A stretch of DNA of 64,000 bases, taken from the NCBI RefSeq assembly GCF_013390595.1, contig NZ_JACAWV010000020.1:1-64000 (forward strand), in the 5' to 3' direction. This DNA is from Rhizobium sp. RM. Lineage in GTDB: Bacteria > Pseudomonadota > Alphaproteobacteria > Rhizobiales > Rhizobiaceae. The translations under genes were made by a program, and so were the position numbers. Shown here piece by piece: positions 19,427 to 28,065 of this stretch (the first letter of the stretch is position 1; each line of letters starts with the position of its first letter). The notes below the pieces were generated by a model. It saw nothing but the letters and a program-made list of their open reading frames with translations. It was not told the origin of the DNA and ran no database searches.

Positions 19427-20104
19427 TCATTCGTCGCCGGGTACGCCGTATGAAGGTGCTGCGAGCGGATTGAGGGCGCGAGTAACGTAATCGGCGGCCT
19501 GTGTCTTGTAGATTTCCCATGCACGCGACACTGCCTGGATAGGGCAATCGTCGTCCAGCCAATCGACGCGCAGTTCGACGTAGGGCCAGGATTGGTCATC
19601 AACGATCAGAAGACCGGCGGAATGGACGGGTCCAGCTTCGCCTCCCGCAGTCATTGCTGCGTTGAGCGCAGCAATCAATCTGTCGCCCAGGGAGCCTGTT
19701 GTCAGTTCGAATGTTTCGATCATGGCTTTGGGAACCCCGTCGTTTGCCAACAGGTTGCCGGCGGCAACACATTGTTTGCCCGTCGCCGAAGTCCAGATAC
19801 CGAGTGCGTTCTCGCCGGAATGGATGGCTGTCCTGCCTTGCGTGTCCACTGCCAGAAGCTGGCGGTAACCCGGAAAACCATCGCTTTCTCGGGCGATCGA
19901 AACGGCATCCGCCGCGCTTGCACCACTTTTGAGGGCATCGAGCATGCGTGGACCAAGAGCGGGATTTGTGACGTTCTGTGTTGCAACAGCTCCAATTCCC
20001 GCCTGCGCCCATGCGCAGCGAGCGGCAACAGCCGGAGATGAAGACGAGATGGCGACGCCGAACTGGCCTGTGAGTTCACAGCGGGCAACAATCGAGAATG
20101 TCAT
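19427..20104 (-). CDS. DUF1028 family protein
   Basis: A 226-aa protein starting MTFSIVARC, with the family blocks GQFGVAISSSSPAVAARC, GAVATQNVTNPALGPRMLD and AGNLLANDGVPKAM. I recall DUF1028 as related to N-terminal-nucleophile hydrolases; if so Thr2 after Met removal would be the candidate nucleophile, which is inference. ATG 20104 is chosen because GGAG is 7 nt upstream and homology starts there; the frame is open to 20158. It is the last gene of a leftward group with a RidA protein and a flavin monooxygenase, which suggests amide or amine catabolism. Confidence 0.8.
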   Translation of the reverse strand: MTFSIVARCELTGQFGVAISSSSPAVAARCAWAQAGIGAVATQNVTNPALGPRMLDALKSGASAADAVSIARESDGFPGYRQLLAVDTQGRTAIHSGENALGIWTSATGKQCVAAGNLLANDGVPKAMIETFELTTGSLGDRLIAALNAAMTAGGEAGPVHSAGLLIVDDQSWPYVELRVDWLDDDCPIQAVSRAWEIYKTQAADYVTRALNPLAAPSYGVPGDE

Positions 20105-20159
20105 AGGAAACTCCATCCGGAAACCGTCGGACGTGCTTTCACCATCCGAGAAGGGCACC

Positions 20160-20180
20160 GGCCAGCGGATGATGCTGGCC
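20160..20180. repeat. Inverted repeat between RidA and DUF1028 genes
   Basis: GGCCAGC (20160-20166) pairs with GCTGGCC (20174-20180) over a 7-nt loop in the about 100-bp gap between the two leftward genes. It may stabilise or partly terminate the transcript. Confidence 0.35.
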
Positions 20181-20205
20181 GATAGTCTGTCAAAACGTCT
20201 TTGAC

Positions 20206-20619
20206 TTAGTCAGGGATAACGGCTGTTGCGTCGATTTCGACGAGCCATTCCGGCCGCGCCAGCGCAACCACAACGAGGCCAGTGCAAACGGGATGGACGC
20301 CCTTGATATATTCACCCATGGTCCGGTAGACCGCTTCGCGGTGACGCACATCGGTTAGATATACGACCAGCTTGGTCACATGTTCCATCTCTCCACCCGA
20401 CTCCTGCACGAGCTGGCGGATGTTCTGCATGACCTTGTGGGTCTGTACGACCGGATCATGGCTGTCGATGTTTTTGGCCGTATCGAGATCCTGCGGGCAC
20501 TGGCCACGCAGAAAGATTACCGTGCCGCGCGCAACGACAGCCTGGCAAAGGTCGTTATCGAGGTTCTGCTCCGGATAGGTTTCTTTGGTGTTGAACTTGC
20601 GAATGCGCGTATGTGCCAT
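20206..20619 (-). CDS. RidA/YjgF family protein (copy 1)
   Basis: A 137-aa protein of the RidA family, which hydrolyses reactive enamines and imines formed during amine metabolism, or carries out related deaminations. The order of blocks is typical: VVARGTVIFLRGQ, QTHKVMQNIRQLVQESGGEMEHVTKLVVYLTD, and CTGLVVVALARPEWLVEIDATAVI at the end, where the conserved Arg262-type residue of the family (here in ARPEWLVEIDATA) is present. It sits between a flavin monooxygenase gene and the DUF1028 gene, and a role in clearing imine products is plausible. Confidence 0.88.
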   Translation of the reverse strand: MAHTRIRKFNTKETYPEQNLDNDLCQAVVARGTVIFLRGQCPQDLDTAKNIDSHDPVVQTHKVMQNIRQLVQESGGEMEHVTKLVVYLTDVRHREAVYRTMGEYIKGVHPVCTGLVVVALARPEWLVEIDATAVIPD

Positions 20620-20669
20620 TCTTTTCTCCGTGGTTTATGCGGCGATATCTTTTTGGTCGTATGAAACGG

Positions 20670-21920
20670 TTAGTACTGTGGGGCGTAGGCCAGATAATTC
20701 TCCTGGATGAGGATGTGGTCCGCCACATGCTTGGCATCGTGCCACACGCCCCAGATGAAGCTGGAACCACGCCCCGACAGCCAAGGCAGGCCGAGGAAAT
20801 AGATGCCCTTTTCGGGAGAAACGCCGCGCTGGTGCTTTGGGCGACCAGCGTCATCAAAGGCATTGACCTGAAGCCAGCTATAGTCCGAGGTAAATCCGGT
20901 CGCCCAGATGATGGTCGTGATACCAGCATCGTGCAGGTTCAGTTCACGCAAAGGATTGCTCACACAGTCAACGTCTGGTCCGAGGTTGCGGGCATCCGGC
21001 TCTTCCGGCAGATCAAGACCATTGCGCATGACAAATGCATCTGCCTCATCGAGCAGTGAGAGATAGTTCTGATCACCGCGATCGAGATTACGGTTGAGAT
21101 CGTCAGCGAAAGAAAGTGACCCGTCACGGTAAGCGCCGGTCATGCCTGTGAGAACCATGCCCTGTGACGCGAGCCGGCGAAAATCGATTGTTTTGCCGCC
21201 ACGTGCGCCGCTGACGGCGATTGTAACATGTTCCGATCCCGGCGCTTGGGCCTGTGCATCCCATTTGCCGAGAACGCCAAGCCACCAGACAAAATCGCGG
21301 CCACGGTAGGCACGCGGAGGACGGTCATGCGGGCCAACGGAAAGATAGACCTTGCGACCGGCAAGCATAAGCTCTTCGGCAATCTGGACGCCGGAGGAGC
21401 CGGCGCCGACAACCAACACTGCACCATTGGGGAGTTGGGAGGGGTTGCGATAGTCGCTCGAGTGCATCTGCGTGACACCGGCATCCGCAGGAACGATTGG
21501 TGGAATGGATGGCTTTTGAAACGGTCCGGTCGCTGCAACGACATTCAGGGCTTCGATGACACCATCGGTTGTTTCGACGCGAAATCCCGGACGGTCTTCG
21601 AGACGCTCGACCTTGACCACCTCAACGCCACAGCGGATCGGCGCTTTGTGCATCCCTGCATAGGCTTCGAAGTAGTCGGCGACGCCATCCTTGGGTACAA
21701 ATGCGTCCGGGTGCCCCGGAAAATCCATGCCAGGGAAGCGATCGTGCCAGGCCGGGCCATTGGCCACGAGAGAGTCCCATCTCATCGACCGCCAGCGCTC
21801 GGCAATGCGGCCGCGTTCAAGGACGAGATAGTCGACGCCGTTGCGGCTCAGATGTTCGCTCATGGCCACGCCGGCCTGGCCAGCTCCGACAACCAGCGTA
21901 TGGATCTTTTCGACTGACAT
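20670..21920 (-). CDS. Flavin-containing monooxygenase-like oxidoreductase
   Basis: A 416-aa two-dinucleotide-binding-domain flavoprotein. The FAD Rossmann motif VVGAGQAGVAMSEHL is at about 10-24 and the NAD(P)H motif VVGAGSSGVQIAEEL at about 168-182. Between and after them come the ATGPFQKP linker and a late ATGFTSDYSWL segment seen in FMO/Trk-type enzymes. It probably oxygenates a nitrogen- or sulphur-containing small molecule using NAD(P)H and O2. It is the first gene of the leftward FMO-RidA-DUF1028 group, divergent from a LysR regulator across 281 bp, the usual arrangement for LysR control. Confidence 0.85.
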   Translation of the reverse strand: MSVEKIHTLVVGAGQAGVAMSEHLSRNGVDYLVLERGRIAERWRSMRWDSLVANGPAWHDRFPGMDFPGHPDAFVPKDGVADYFEAYAGMHKAPIRCGVEVVKVERLEDRPGFRVETTDGVIEALNVVAATGPFQKPSIPPIVPADAGVTQMHSSDYRNPSQLPNGAVLVVGAGSSGVQIAEELMLAGRKVYLSVGPHDRPPRAYRGRDFVWWLGVLGKWDAQAQAPGSEHVTIAVSGARGGKTIDFRRLASQGMVLTGMTGAYRDGSLSFADDLNRNLDRGDQNYLSLLDEADAFVMRNGLDLPEEPDARNLGPDVDCVSNPLRELNLHDAGITTIIWATGFTSDYSWLQVNAFDDAGRPKHQRGVSPEKGIYFLGLPWLSGRGSSFIWGVWHDAKHVADHILIQENYLAYAPQY

Positions 21921-22020
21921 GCATTCGCCCTTTTCTGTTTCGCCGCAACCCGCCGATCGGCGTCAGCTATCGTTCCGCTCTAGCGAACGCGGTGCATTCG
22001 GAAAATTACGATTTGCTGCA

Positions 22021-22049
22021 GCACTGGTTAGGATTGGCGAAAGCAGTGC
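22021..22049. promoter_or_regulatory. Dyad in the FMO/LysR divergent promoter region
   Basis: GCACTG (22021-22026) and CAGTGC (22044-22049) form an interrupted dyad in the 281-bp region between the divergent monooxygenase and LysR genes. It is one candidate LysR-binding site. A second dyad, CGCGCA / TGCGCG at 22165-22179, lies just upstream of the LysR start. Neither is a classic T-N11-A box with supporting evidence. Confidence 0.3.
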
Positions 22050-22201
22050 AGTCGCGTACGATCAGGCGTCTGGCGGAGGAGCGCTGTTAGAAGATTTACA
22101 TTTCAACAAACGGCAAATATTAAACTCCCCTCCGTAGCCGTTAAATTCGGCATAGGCATACCGTCGCGCAGCTTGCGCGGCACTCGGCACCGGGGCCTCA
22201 A

Positions 22202-23149
22202 ATGCGTTTCACCTTGCGTCAGCTCGAATACTTCATCGCGACGGCCGAAGCCGGGTCGATCACCTTGGCGTCGGACCGGATCCACGTCTCGCAGCCGTCT
22301 ATCTCTACTGCGATTTCGCAGCTGGAAATCGAACTCAACACCCAGCTTTTCCTCAGGCGCCACGCGCAGGGTCTGTCGTTGACGCCCGCCGGTCAAAAGC
22401 TTCTGCTGCAGGCAAAAGCGGTGATCGAGCAGGTTCAAAACCTATACACGGCGGCGTCGGAAGCCACCGAGCAAATCCGTGGAACCCTATCGCTTGGATG
22501 TCTCCTGACATTCGCGCCCATGCTCTTGCCGGAAGTCAGCCAAAGCTTCAAGGCGGCTTATCCAAGCGTCACCGTCCGTCCGACCGTAGCCGATCACCGT
22601 ACCTTGTTGACGCGGCTGGAGCGCGCCGAGCTCGATATTGCGCTCTCTTACGATCTTCTTGTTCCTGAAGGGTTTGAGTTTACGCCGCTTGCCGAGCTAC
22701 CCCCTTACGTTCAGGTGGCGGAAACAGATCCGCTTGCGCAGCGGTCGGCCATCTCGCTCTCCGAACTCGAAGAGCACGAGTTCATCCTCCTCGATCTGCC
22801 GCTTTCACGCGATTATTTCCTCGGACTGTTCGCAGCCGCCGGTGCAACACCCAACATCGTTGCACAGATCCAGCATCAGGAGGTCATCCGCACGATGGTT
22901 GGCAACCGTTACGGTTACACGCTTGCAAATGTCCGACCGAAGAATAAGGCGGCGCTGGACGGCAAGCGGCTTGTCAGTCTTCGGCTGTCAGGTGAACACA
23001 AGCCCATGCGCATAGGCCTCATCCGTATCGGCCAGCAGGTTTCCACCCGGCTTGTGCGTACCTTTGAAGAGCATTGCCGTAACCTGATTTCTGACAACTA
23101 CGTACCAGGTATGGAAGCGCCGATCCTTAATCTGCGCCGCACGGAATAG
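22202..23149 (+). CDS. LysR family transcriptional regulator
   Basis: A 315-aa regulator. The N-terminal winged helix-turn-helix is clear (FTLRQLEYFIATAEAGSITLASDRIHVSQPSISTAISQLE), followed by the linker helix (QAKAVIEQVQNLYTAA) and a periplasmic-binding-like effector domain from about 92 (IRGTLSLGCLLTFAPMLLP). The divergent flavin monooxygenase gene is the obvious target. It is also followed in the same direction by the GH3 gene after 126 bp, so it may influence the downstream catabolic unit. The effector is unknown. Confidence 0.92.
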   Translation: MRFTLRQLEYFIATAEAGSITLASDRIHVSQPSISTAISQLEIELNTQLFLRRHAQGLSLTPAGQKLLLQAKAVIEQVQNLYTAASEATEQIRGTLSLGCLLTFAPMLLPEVSQSFKAAYPSVTVRPTVADHRTLLTRLERAELDIALSYDLLVPEGFEFTPLAELPPYVQVAETDPLAQRSAISLSELEEHEFILLDLPLSRDYFLGLFAAAGATPNIVAQIQHQEVIRTMVGNRYGYTLANVRPKNKAALDGKRLVSLRLSGEHKPMRIGLIRIGQQVSTRLVRTFEEHCRNLISDNYVPGMEAPILNLRRTE

Positions 23150-23275
23150 CGTTAGGCTCGTTTTTTTCTAAGCACCAGTTCCGAATATCTTATTTTTCTT
23201 TTTTGCCATCGACTGACAGTGTGCGCGCCAACGCCGCACTGACAGGTCGGCGATCGCCGCATTACGGAGCCAAGC

Positions 23276-25618
23276 ATGTTAGAGAAGAGCCAGTCCGCAA
23301 ACCAGAACACTGCATCGATCGCTGAAGCGATGACCAATGCGGAAAAGGTCGACCTCCTTTCCGGCTTCGGCATGTGGAAGACGGCGGCAGTGCCTGCTTA
23401 CGGCATCAAGCCAATTGTCATGACTGACGGTACCTACGGCGTTCGTTATTCAATTCCGCAGATCGACAGCGATGAACGCGGTGGTATGGACCTCGATGCG
23501 TTCCTCTCCGTCGTCAATCAGCGTGCCAGCGATGTCGCCATCGCCTGGGGCGAAATGAAGCCAGCAACCTGTTTTCCGAATGGCTCGGCAATGGGCAACA
23601 GCTGGGACGTAGGGTTGATGCAACGGCTGGGAGAATTGCTCGGTAAAGAATGCCGCGCCATGGGTGTCCACCTGCTTCTCGGGCCTGGCATCAATCTCCG
23701 TCGCACACCGCTGGCCGGCCGTTCCTACGAGTACTACTCGGAAGATCCATTGGTGACAGGCAAACTATCGGCTGCCGTTATCGAGGGCATCCAGTCTCAG
23801 GGCGTTGGTACCTCGCTCAAACACTTCGCTTGCAACAACTCCGAAGTTGAACGCACGACGATGGACAGCGTCGTAGAAGAACGCGCGCTGCGCGAGATCT
23901 ATCTCAAGGGATTTGAGATCGCTATCAAGCAATCGAAGCCCTGGACGATCATGTCGTCCTACAATCGCCTGAACGGCGTTCAGGCGTCTCAGGACCCCTG
24001 GCTTCTCGATCAGGTTCTGCGCAAAGAGTGGGGTTTTGAAGGCGTTGTCGTTTCCGACTGGCATGGCATCAAGGATCGTGCCGTTTCATTGATGGCTGGC
24101 GGTGACCTCGATATGCCGGAAAGCCCACGCCGCAAAGCGGATCTGCTGGAAGCGCTCAACGATGGATCCATACCGGCAGAAGTTGCCAATCTGTCGTGCC
24201 AGCGGATGCTCGATATGATCGAGCGTTGTAATGCTGGTGCCAAGGCGCCGGTGCCTGTTTACACGGCAAACGACCATCATGCCGAAGCGCGGGCAATGGC
24301 TGCGGCTTCCATGGTGCTCGTCCGCAATAACGCTTTGCTGCCAATCCAGCCTGCCATGAAAAATATCCTGGTTGTCGGCCGTGATGCGGGCACACCTGTT
24401 ATTCAGGGTTCCGGTTGCGCGACGACAATACCGACGATGGTCGATCAGCCACTGGAGCAGCTACAACAGGCGCTCGGCGCAGGTCATGTTCTGACTTTCC
24501 GGGAAAACGCAGAAGCAGAAACGCTCGCGTTGGCAGCAAAGGCCGATCTTGTTCTCGTCTATACGTCGACGGAAGGCGCCTATGATGGTGAAGGTTCAGA
24601 TCGAACCACGCTGGCGCTAGGCCCCGGACAGGATGAGATGATTGCTGCACTTGCAGCCGTTTCAGACAAGGTCGCTGTCGTGATTGCCTGCCCCGATGCA
24701 GTCGAAATGCCGTGGATTGAACAGGTTAACGCTGTGCTGGTCACCTTCTATTCCGGCCAGGCCATGGGCGGTGCGGTCGCAGATGTCTTGACGGAAAAAG
24801 TCAACCCGTCTGGCAAGCTCTCTGTCACGTTCCCGAAGCGTTTGGCCGATGTGCCGGGTTTCTTGCACTACCCCGGTGAAAACGGCCGTCACATCTATGG
24901 AGAGGGCATCCATGTGGGGTACCGCTCCTACGATCTGCGCGAAATCGAACCGCTTTTCCCCTTCGGTCACGGCCTGAGCTATACGACGTTTGCTTATTCC
25001 GACCTCACGCTCTCCTCATCAGAGATCGGGCTTCGCGATGAGATCACTGTTGCATTCACCGTTACCAACACCGGTGATCGTGCCGGTGCCGAAATCGCAC
25101 AACTCTATTTGCAAGCTCGCGGTAAGCGGTTGAAGCGTTCGCCGCAGGAACTGAAAGGCTTTGCCAAGCCGGTTCTGGAGGCTGGCGAAAGCAAACGGGT
25201 GGAAATCATCCTGAAAGGTTCGGATCTGGCGATCTGGGACCCGGCCCTTGGTCGCTGGGTGCTAGAGGGTGTAGAGGCTCGTATCGTTGTTGGCGCGTCC
25301 TCTCGTGATCCGAAACTCTCTGCCGATCTGGCAATCAAGCCTTCGGTTCTTCCGTTCCGCAGGATCGCTTATGATACGCAACCTGCTTACGTGCTGCCGA
25401 ATGCCATCGCCTGCGAACATATCTCGGCGTATCTGACGAAGCGGTGCAGTATTTCCAACGACGACGCAATGCGCATGCTCAACCACTGCTCGAACTCGTT
25501 CTTCGGCATTTTTACTTCGCTTGAGCGTCGTCTGCGTCTATCCATTCCCGAAGCAGAAGTTGCTGGCCTTATCAGCGACATTAACGCGGCGATGGATGCT
25601 GCGGAAGCAAAGCTGTGA
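23276..25618 (+). CDS. Glycoside hydrolase family 3 (beta-glucosidase-like), cytoplasmic
   Basis: A 780-aa GH3 enzyme: N-terminal (alpha/beta)8 barrel with GVHLLLGPGINLRRTPLAGRSYEYYSEDP-like blocks at about 130-158, KHF (182-184), and the nucleophile Asp261 in VVVSDWHG. An alpha/beta sandwich domain starts around 335 (AAASMVLVRNNALLPI), and a fibronectin-III-like C-terminal domain around 600-700 (FTVTNTGDRAGAEIAQLYL). No signal peptide is present, so it should act on an imported glycoside in the cytoplasm. A CGGAG site precedes the ATG. Its stop overlaps the next gene by 4 nt. About 100 extra C-terminal residues (from about 690) lie beyond the FnIII-like domain. Confidence 0.93.
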   Translation: MLEKSQSANQNTASIAEAMTNAEKVDLLSGFGMWKTAAVPAYGIKPIVMTDGTYGVRYSIPQIDSDERGGMDLDAFLSVVNQRASDVAIAWGEMKPATCFPNGSAMGNSWDVGLMQRLGELLGKECRAMGVHLLLGPGINLRRTPLAGRSYEYYSEDPLVTGKLSAAVIEGIQSQGVGTSLKHFACNNSEVERTTMDSVVEERALREIYLKGFEIAIKQSKPWTIMSSYNRLNGVQASQDPWLLDQVLRKEWGFEGVVVSDWHGIKDRAVSLMAGGDLDMPESPRRKADLLEALNDGSIPAEVANLSCQRMLDMIERCNAGAKAPVPVYTANDHHAEARAMAAASMVLVRNNALLPIQPAMKNILVVGRDAGTPVIQGSGCATTIPTMVDQPLEQLQQALGAGHVLTFRENAEAETLALAAKADLVLVYTSTEGAYDGEGSDRTTLALGPGQDEMIAALAAVSDKVAVVIACPDAVEMPWIEQVNAVLVTFYSGQAMGGAVADVLTEKVNPSGKLSVTFPKRLADVPGFLHYPGENGRHIYGEGIHVGYRSYDLREIEPLFPFGHGLSYTTFAYSDLTLSSSEIGLRDEITVAFTVTNTGDRAGAEIAQLYLQARGKRLKRSPQELKGFAKPVLEAGESKRVEIILKGSDLAIWDPALGRWVLEGVEARIVVGASSRDPKLSADLAIKPSVLPFRRIAYDTQPAYVLPNAIACEHISAYLTKRCSISNDDAMRMLNHCSNSFFGIFTSLERRLRLSIPEAEVAGLISDINAAMDAAEAKL

Positions 25619-26820
25619 CCGCGACGCAGGACTGGTTGGCGCGGCTGGTCGCCTATCCCACTGTGAGTTCGGATACCAATCTGCCGTTGATAGAAGAAAT
25701 TGACTCAGCGCTGGCAAATGCTGGCGCTGTCTGTGAACGCTTCTATGACACCACCGGACAGAAAGCGGCCCTGTTGGCGCGTCTGGGACCAGATGTTCCG
25801 GGCGGGCTCATGCTTTCCGGCCATGTTGATGTGGTGCCGGTGATAGGTCAGGACTGGACTGTTCCGCCCTTCGCGATGACGCGTCAAAATGGCAGGCTTT
25901 ACGGTCGCGGTACGACCGATATGAAGGGCTTTGTCGCCTCTGCTTTGGCGTTGGCAGAAAGCATCGATGGAACGCGCCTCGCCTCGCCGCTCTGGTTTGC
26001 GATTTCCTATGACGAGGAGATCGGCTGCGTTGGTGTCAGGCCCATGCTGGAAGAAATTGCGGCCCGCGATATCCTGCCCGATCTGATTGTGGTCGGTGAG
26101 CCGACATCAATGCAGCTCGGCTTGGGTCACAAGGGCAAGATGGCGTTCCAGGTAAAAGCGACCGGTGTTCCGCGTCATTCGGCCGAAGCACCTCTTGCGC
26201 TGAATGCGTTGCATATAGCCTCTGATTTCATTTCGGGTTTGCGCCGCCTGCAGGATGATATCGAGGCCCGTGGTCCGCGCGAGCCAGGATACTCAGTTCC
26301 TTACGCAACGGTGCATGTGGGCAAGTTGGTTGGCGGGACTGCAGTCAACCTTGTGCCTGATCATGCCGAGCTTCTGATGGAATGCCGGATGATGGCCGTA
26401 GACGACCCGCTTGCTCTCGCAGAGCAGGTCCGAAAGGCCGGTGCCGCTGCAGTTGCTCCCTATAAGGAGCGCTTCAAGGAAGCGGCAATCGACATTGAAA
26501 TCAACGGCAACTATCCCGGCCATTCGATCGATGGAGATCATCCAGTTGTTCAGGTCTTCGCCCAATGTCTGCCAAAGGGCAGCAAGGAATGTCGGGTGAG
26601 CTTTGGCACAGAGGCCGGTTTGTTCGCTCAGGCGCTCGACGTCCCGGTTGTGATTTGTGGGCCCGGTAGCATGGAGCAGGGACACCGTCCCGACGAATTC
26701 ATTGAAGAAAGCCAGCTTCACATCTGCGACAGCGTTCTTGCATCGGCCGTTGTTCGGTTTTGTGCAAGCCGGCGCCCGCTTGCTTCGCATGTACCAAAGC
26801 AGATGCACGGAAAAATGTAA
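25615..26820 (+). CDS. M20 family deacylase (ArgE-like)
   Basis: A 401-aa zinc amidohydrolase of the acetylornithine deacetylase/succinyl-diaminopimelate desuccinylase family. The metal and catalytic motifs are intact: SGHVDVVP, GRGTTDMKGF with the bridging Asp, DEEIGCVG with the general base Glu, then VVGEPT. The lid/dimerisation domain occupies about 175-285. The GTG start overlaps the GH3 stop (GTGA). Because it is coupled to a glycosidase and an importer rather than to arginine biosynthesis genes, it more likely cleaves an N-acyl group from an imported compound than acts in arginine synthesis. Confidence 0.88.
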   Translation: MTATQDWLARLVAYPTVSSDTNLPLIEEIDSALANAGAVCERFYDTTGQKAALLARLGPDVPGGLMLSGHVDVVPVIGQDWTVPPFAMTRQNGRLYGRGTTDMKGFVASALALAESIDGTRLASPLWFAISYDEEIGCVGVRPMLEEIAARDILPDLIVVGEPTSMQLGLGHKGKMAFQVKATGVPRHSAEAPLALNALHIASDFISGLRRLQDDIEARGPREPGYSVPYATVHVGKLVGGTAVNLVPDHAELLMECRMMAVDDPLALAEQVRKAGAAAVAPYKERFKEAAIDIEINGNYPGHSIDGDHPVVQVFAQCLPKGSKECRVSFGTEAGLFAQALDVPVVICGPGSMEQGHRPDEFIEESQLHICDSVLASAVVRFCASRRPLASHVPKQMHGKM

Positions 26821-26883
26821 TTTACCGAAGCCATGCGGACGGGAAAAGTAATTGATGAAGGTTAAACAAACTCAGAGGGTAAA

Positions 26884-27954
26884 ATGAACAATAACGTTTC
26901 ACGCCGCGGCTTTATGAAAACGACGACAGGGCTTGCTGCCATGGCACTTGCGGCGCCGGTCCTTCTCAAAGGCAACCGTGTTTTCGCTGGCGAAACGCTT
27001 GTCGTGCGCGACATGGGCGGTGCCTTCTACGAAGGCTTTAAAGTTGCGTTCTATGATACCTTCGCTGCCGAAACGGGTGTCACGATCCAGACCAACACCA
27101 ATGAGCCCGACCCGATCCCGCAGTACAAGATGGCGATCGATACGGATACGAAACTGTTTGACGTTGCACTGATGACGCCTGAACACGTTCTGCGTATTCG
27201 TAAACTCGGCGACAAATACATGCTGCCGCTGAACATCGACGTGCCGAACAAGGACGACTTCACCCCGCATACCTTCGAGCCTGACTTTGCCGGTGTTGCC
27301 ATCTTCGCGCTCGCCATGGGCTATCGCAAAGATACTGTGAAGACGGTCCCGTCGAGCTGGGCCGATTTCTGGAACACCGAGGCATTCAAGGGCCGTCGCG
27401 GCCTGTGGCGCAGCCCGGTGACCACATTGGAAATGGCGTTGCTCGCGGATGGCGTTCCGCTCGACAAGCTCTACCCGCTTGATGTTGATCGCGCCTTCAA
27501 GAGCCTCGACAAGATCAAGTCCAATATCGACATCTGGTGGACATCCGGCGCGCATGCGACGCAACTTTTGCAGAACGGCGAACTGGACATGATGTCGACC
27601 TGGTCGACCCGCGCCCAGGCGGCGATCAATGCGGGTGCACCGGCAGGTATCGTCTGGAACGGTGGCCTCTTCAACATCGATGGCTGGACGATTGCAGGCA
27701 ACACTGAAAAGGCGGATCTTGCCCGCAAGTTCATCGAATGGTGCCTCGATCCCAAGCGTCAGGCAGCCTACACGGACGTTCTTGCCTGCGGCCCGACCAA
27801 CATGAAGGCCTATGAACATCTGAGTGCTGAAAAGGCAGAGCTTCTGCCGACTGCCCCTGCCAACATCAAGGGACTGACGGTTCTCAATGCTGCATACTGG
27901 GCTGAACATCAGGATGCGCTGACGCAGCGCTTCGAACAGTGGATCCTTGGCTGA
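26884..27954 (+). CDS. PotD/PotF-like ABC substrate-binding protein (Tat-exported)
   Basis: A 356-aa periplasmic binding protein. A twin-arginine signal (SRRGFMKTTTGLAAMALAAPVLL) is at about 6-28. The mature part follows the spermidine/putrescine-binding group: ETLVVRDMGGAFYEGFK, PQYKMAIDTDTKLFDVALMTPEH, and near the end LARKFIEWCLDPKRQAAYTD. CAGAGGG lies just before the ATG. It is followed by hairpins and then the fused permease and ATPase of the same importer. Substrate is probably a small cationic or amine-containing molecule; the neighbouring glycosidase and deacylase suggest it is glycosylated or acylated. Confidence 0.9.
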   Translation: MNNNVSRRGFMKTTTGLAAMALAAPVLLKGNRVFAGETLVVRDMGGAFYEGFKVAFYDTFAAETGVTIQTNTNEPDPIPQYKMAIDTDTKLFDVALMTPEHVLRIRKLGDKYMLPLNIDVPNKDDFTPHTFEPDFAGVAIFALAMGYRKDTVKTVPSSWADFWNTEAFKGRRGLWRSPVTTLEMALLADGVPLDKLYPLDVDRAFKSLDKIKSNIDIWWTSGAHATQLLQNGELDMMSTWSTRAQAAINAGAPAGIVWNGGLFNIDGWTIAGNTEKADLARKFIEWCLDPKRQAAYTDVLACGPTNMKAYEHLSAEKAELLPTAPANIKGLTVLNAAYWAEHQDALTQRFEQWILG

Positions 27955-27963
27955 TCTGCGCCG

Positions 27964-28044
27964 CCTGAGCTTCAGGTCCCGCCTATCGGCGGGGCTCCAT
28001 ATCTGACATGGGTGGCCCGGTTCCGCGATGCGCGGGACGGGCCA
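27964..28044 (+). promoter_or_regulatory. Hairpin cluster between binding-protein and permease genes
   Basis: Three stems follow in a row: CCTGA/TCAGG (27964-27976), CCCGCC/GGCGGG (27978-27993) and a large one, TGGCCCG/CGGGCCA with an inner CCGCG/CGCGG (28013-28044). None has a T-run. Hairpins after the binding-protein gene of ABC operons commonly protect the upstream mRNA or limit read-through, giving more binding protein than permease. Confidence 0.6.
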
Positions 28045-28065
28045 TTTCAACGAACAGGACCCCCA

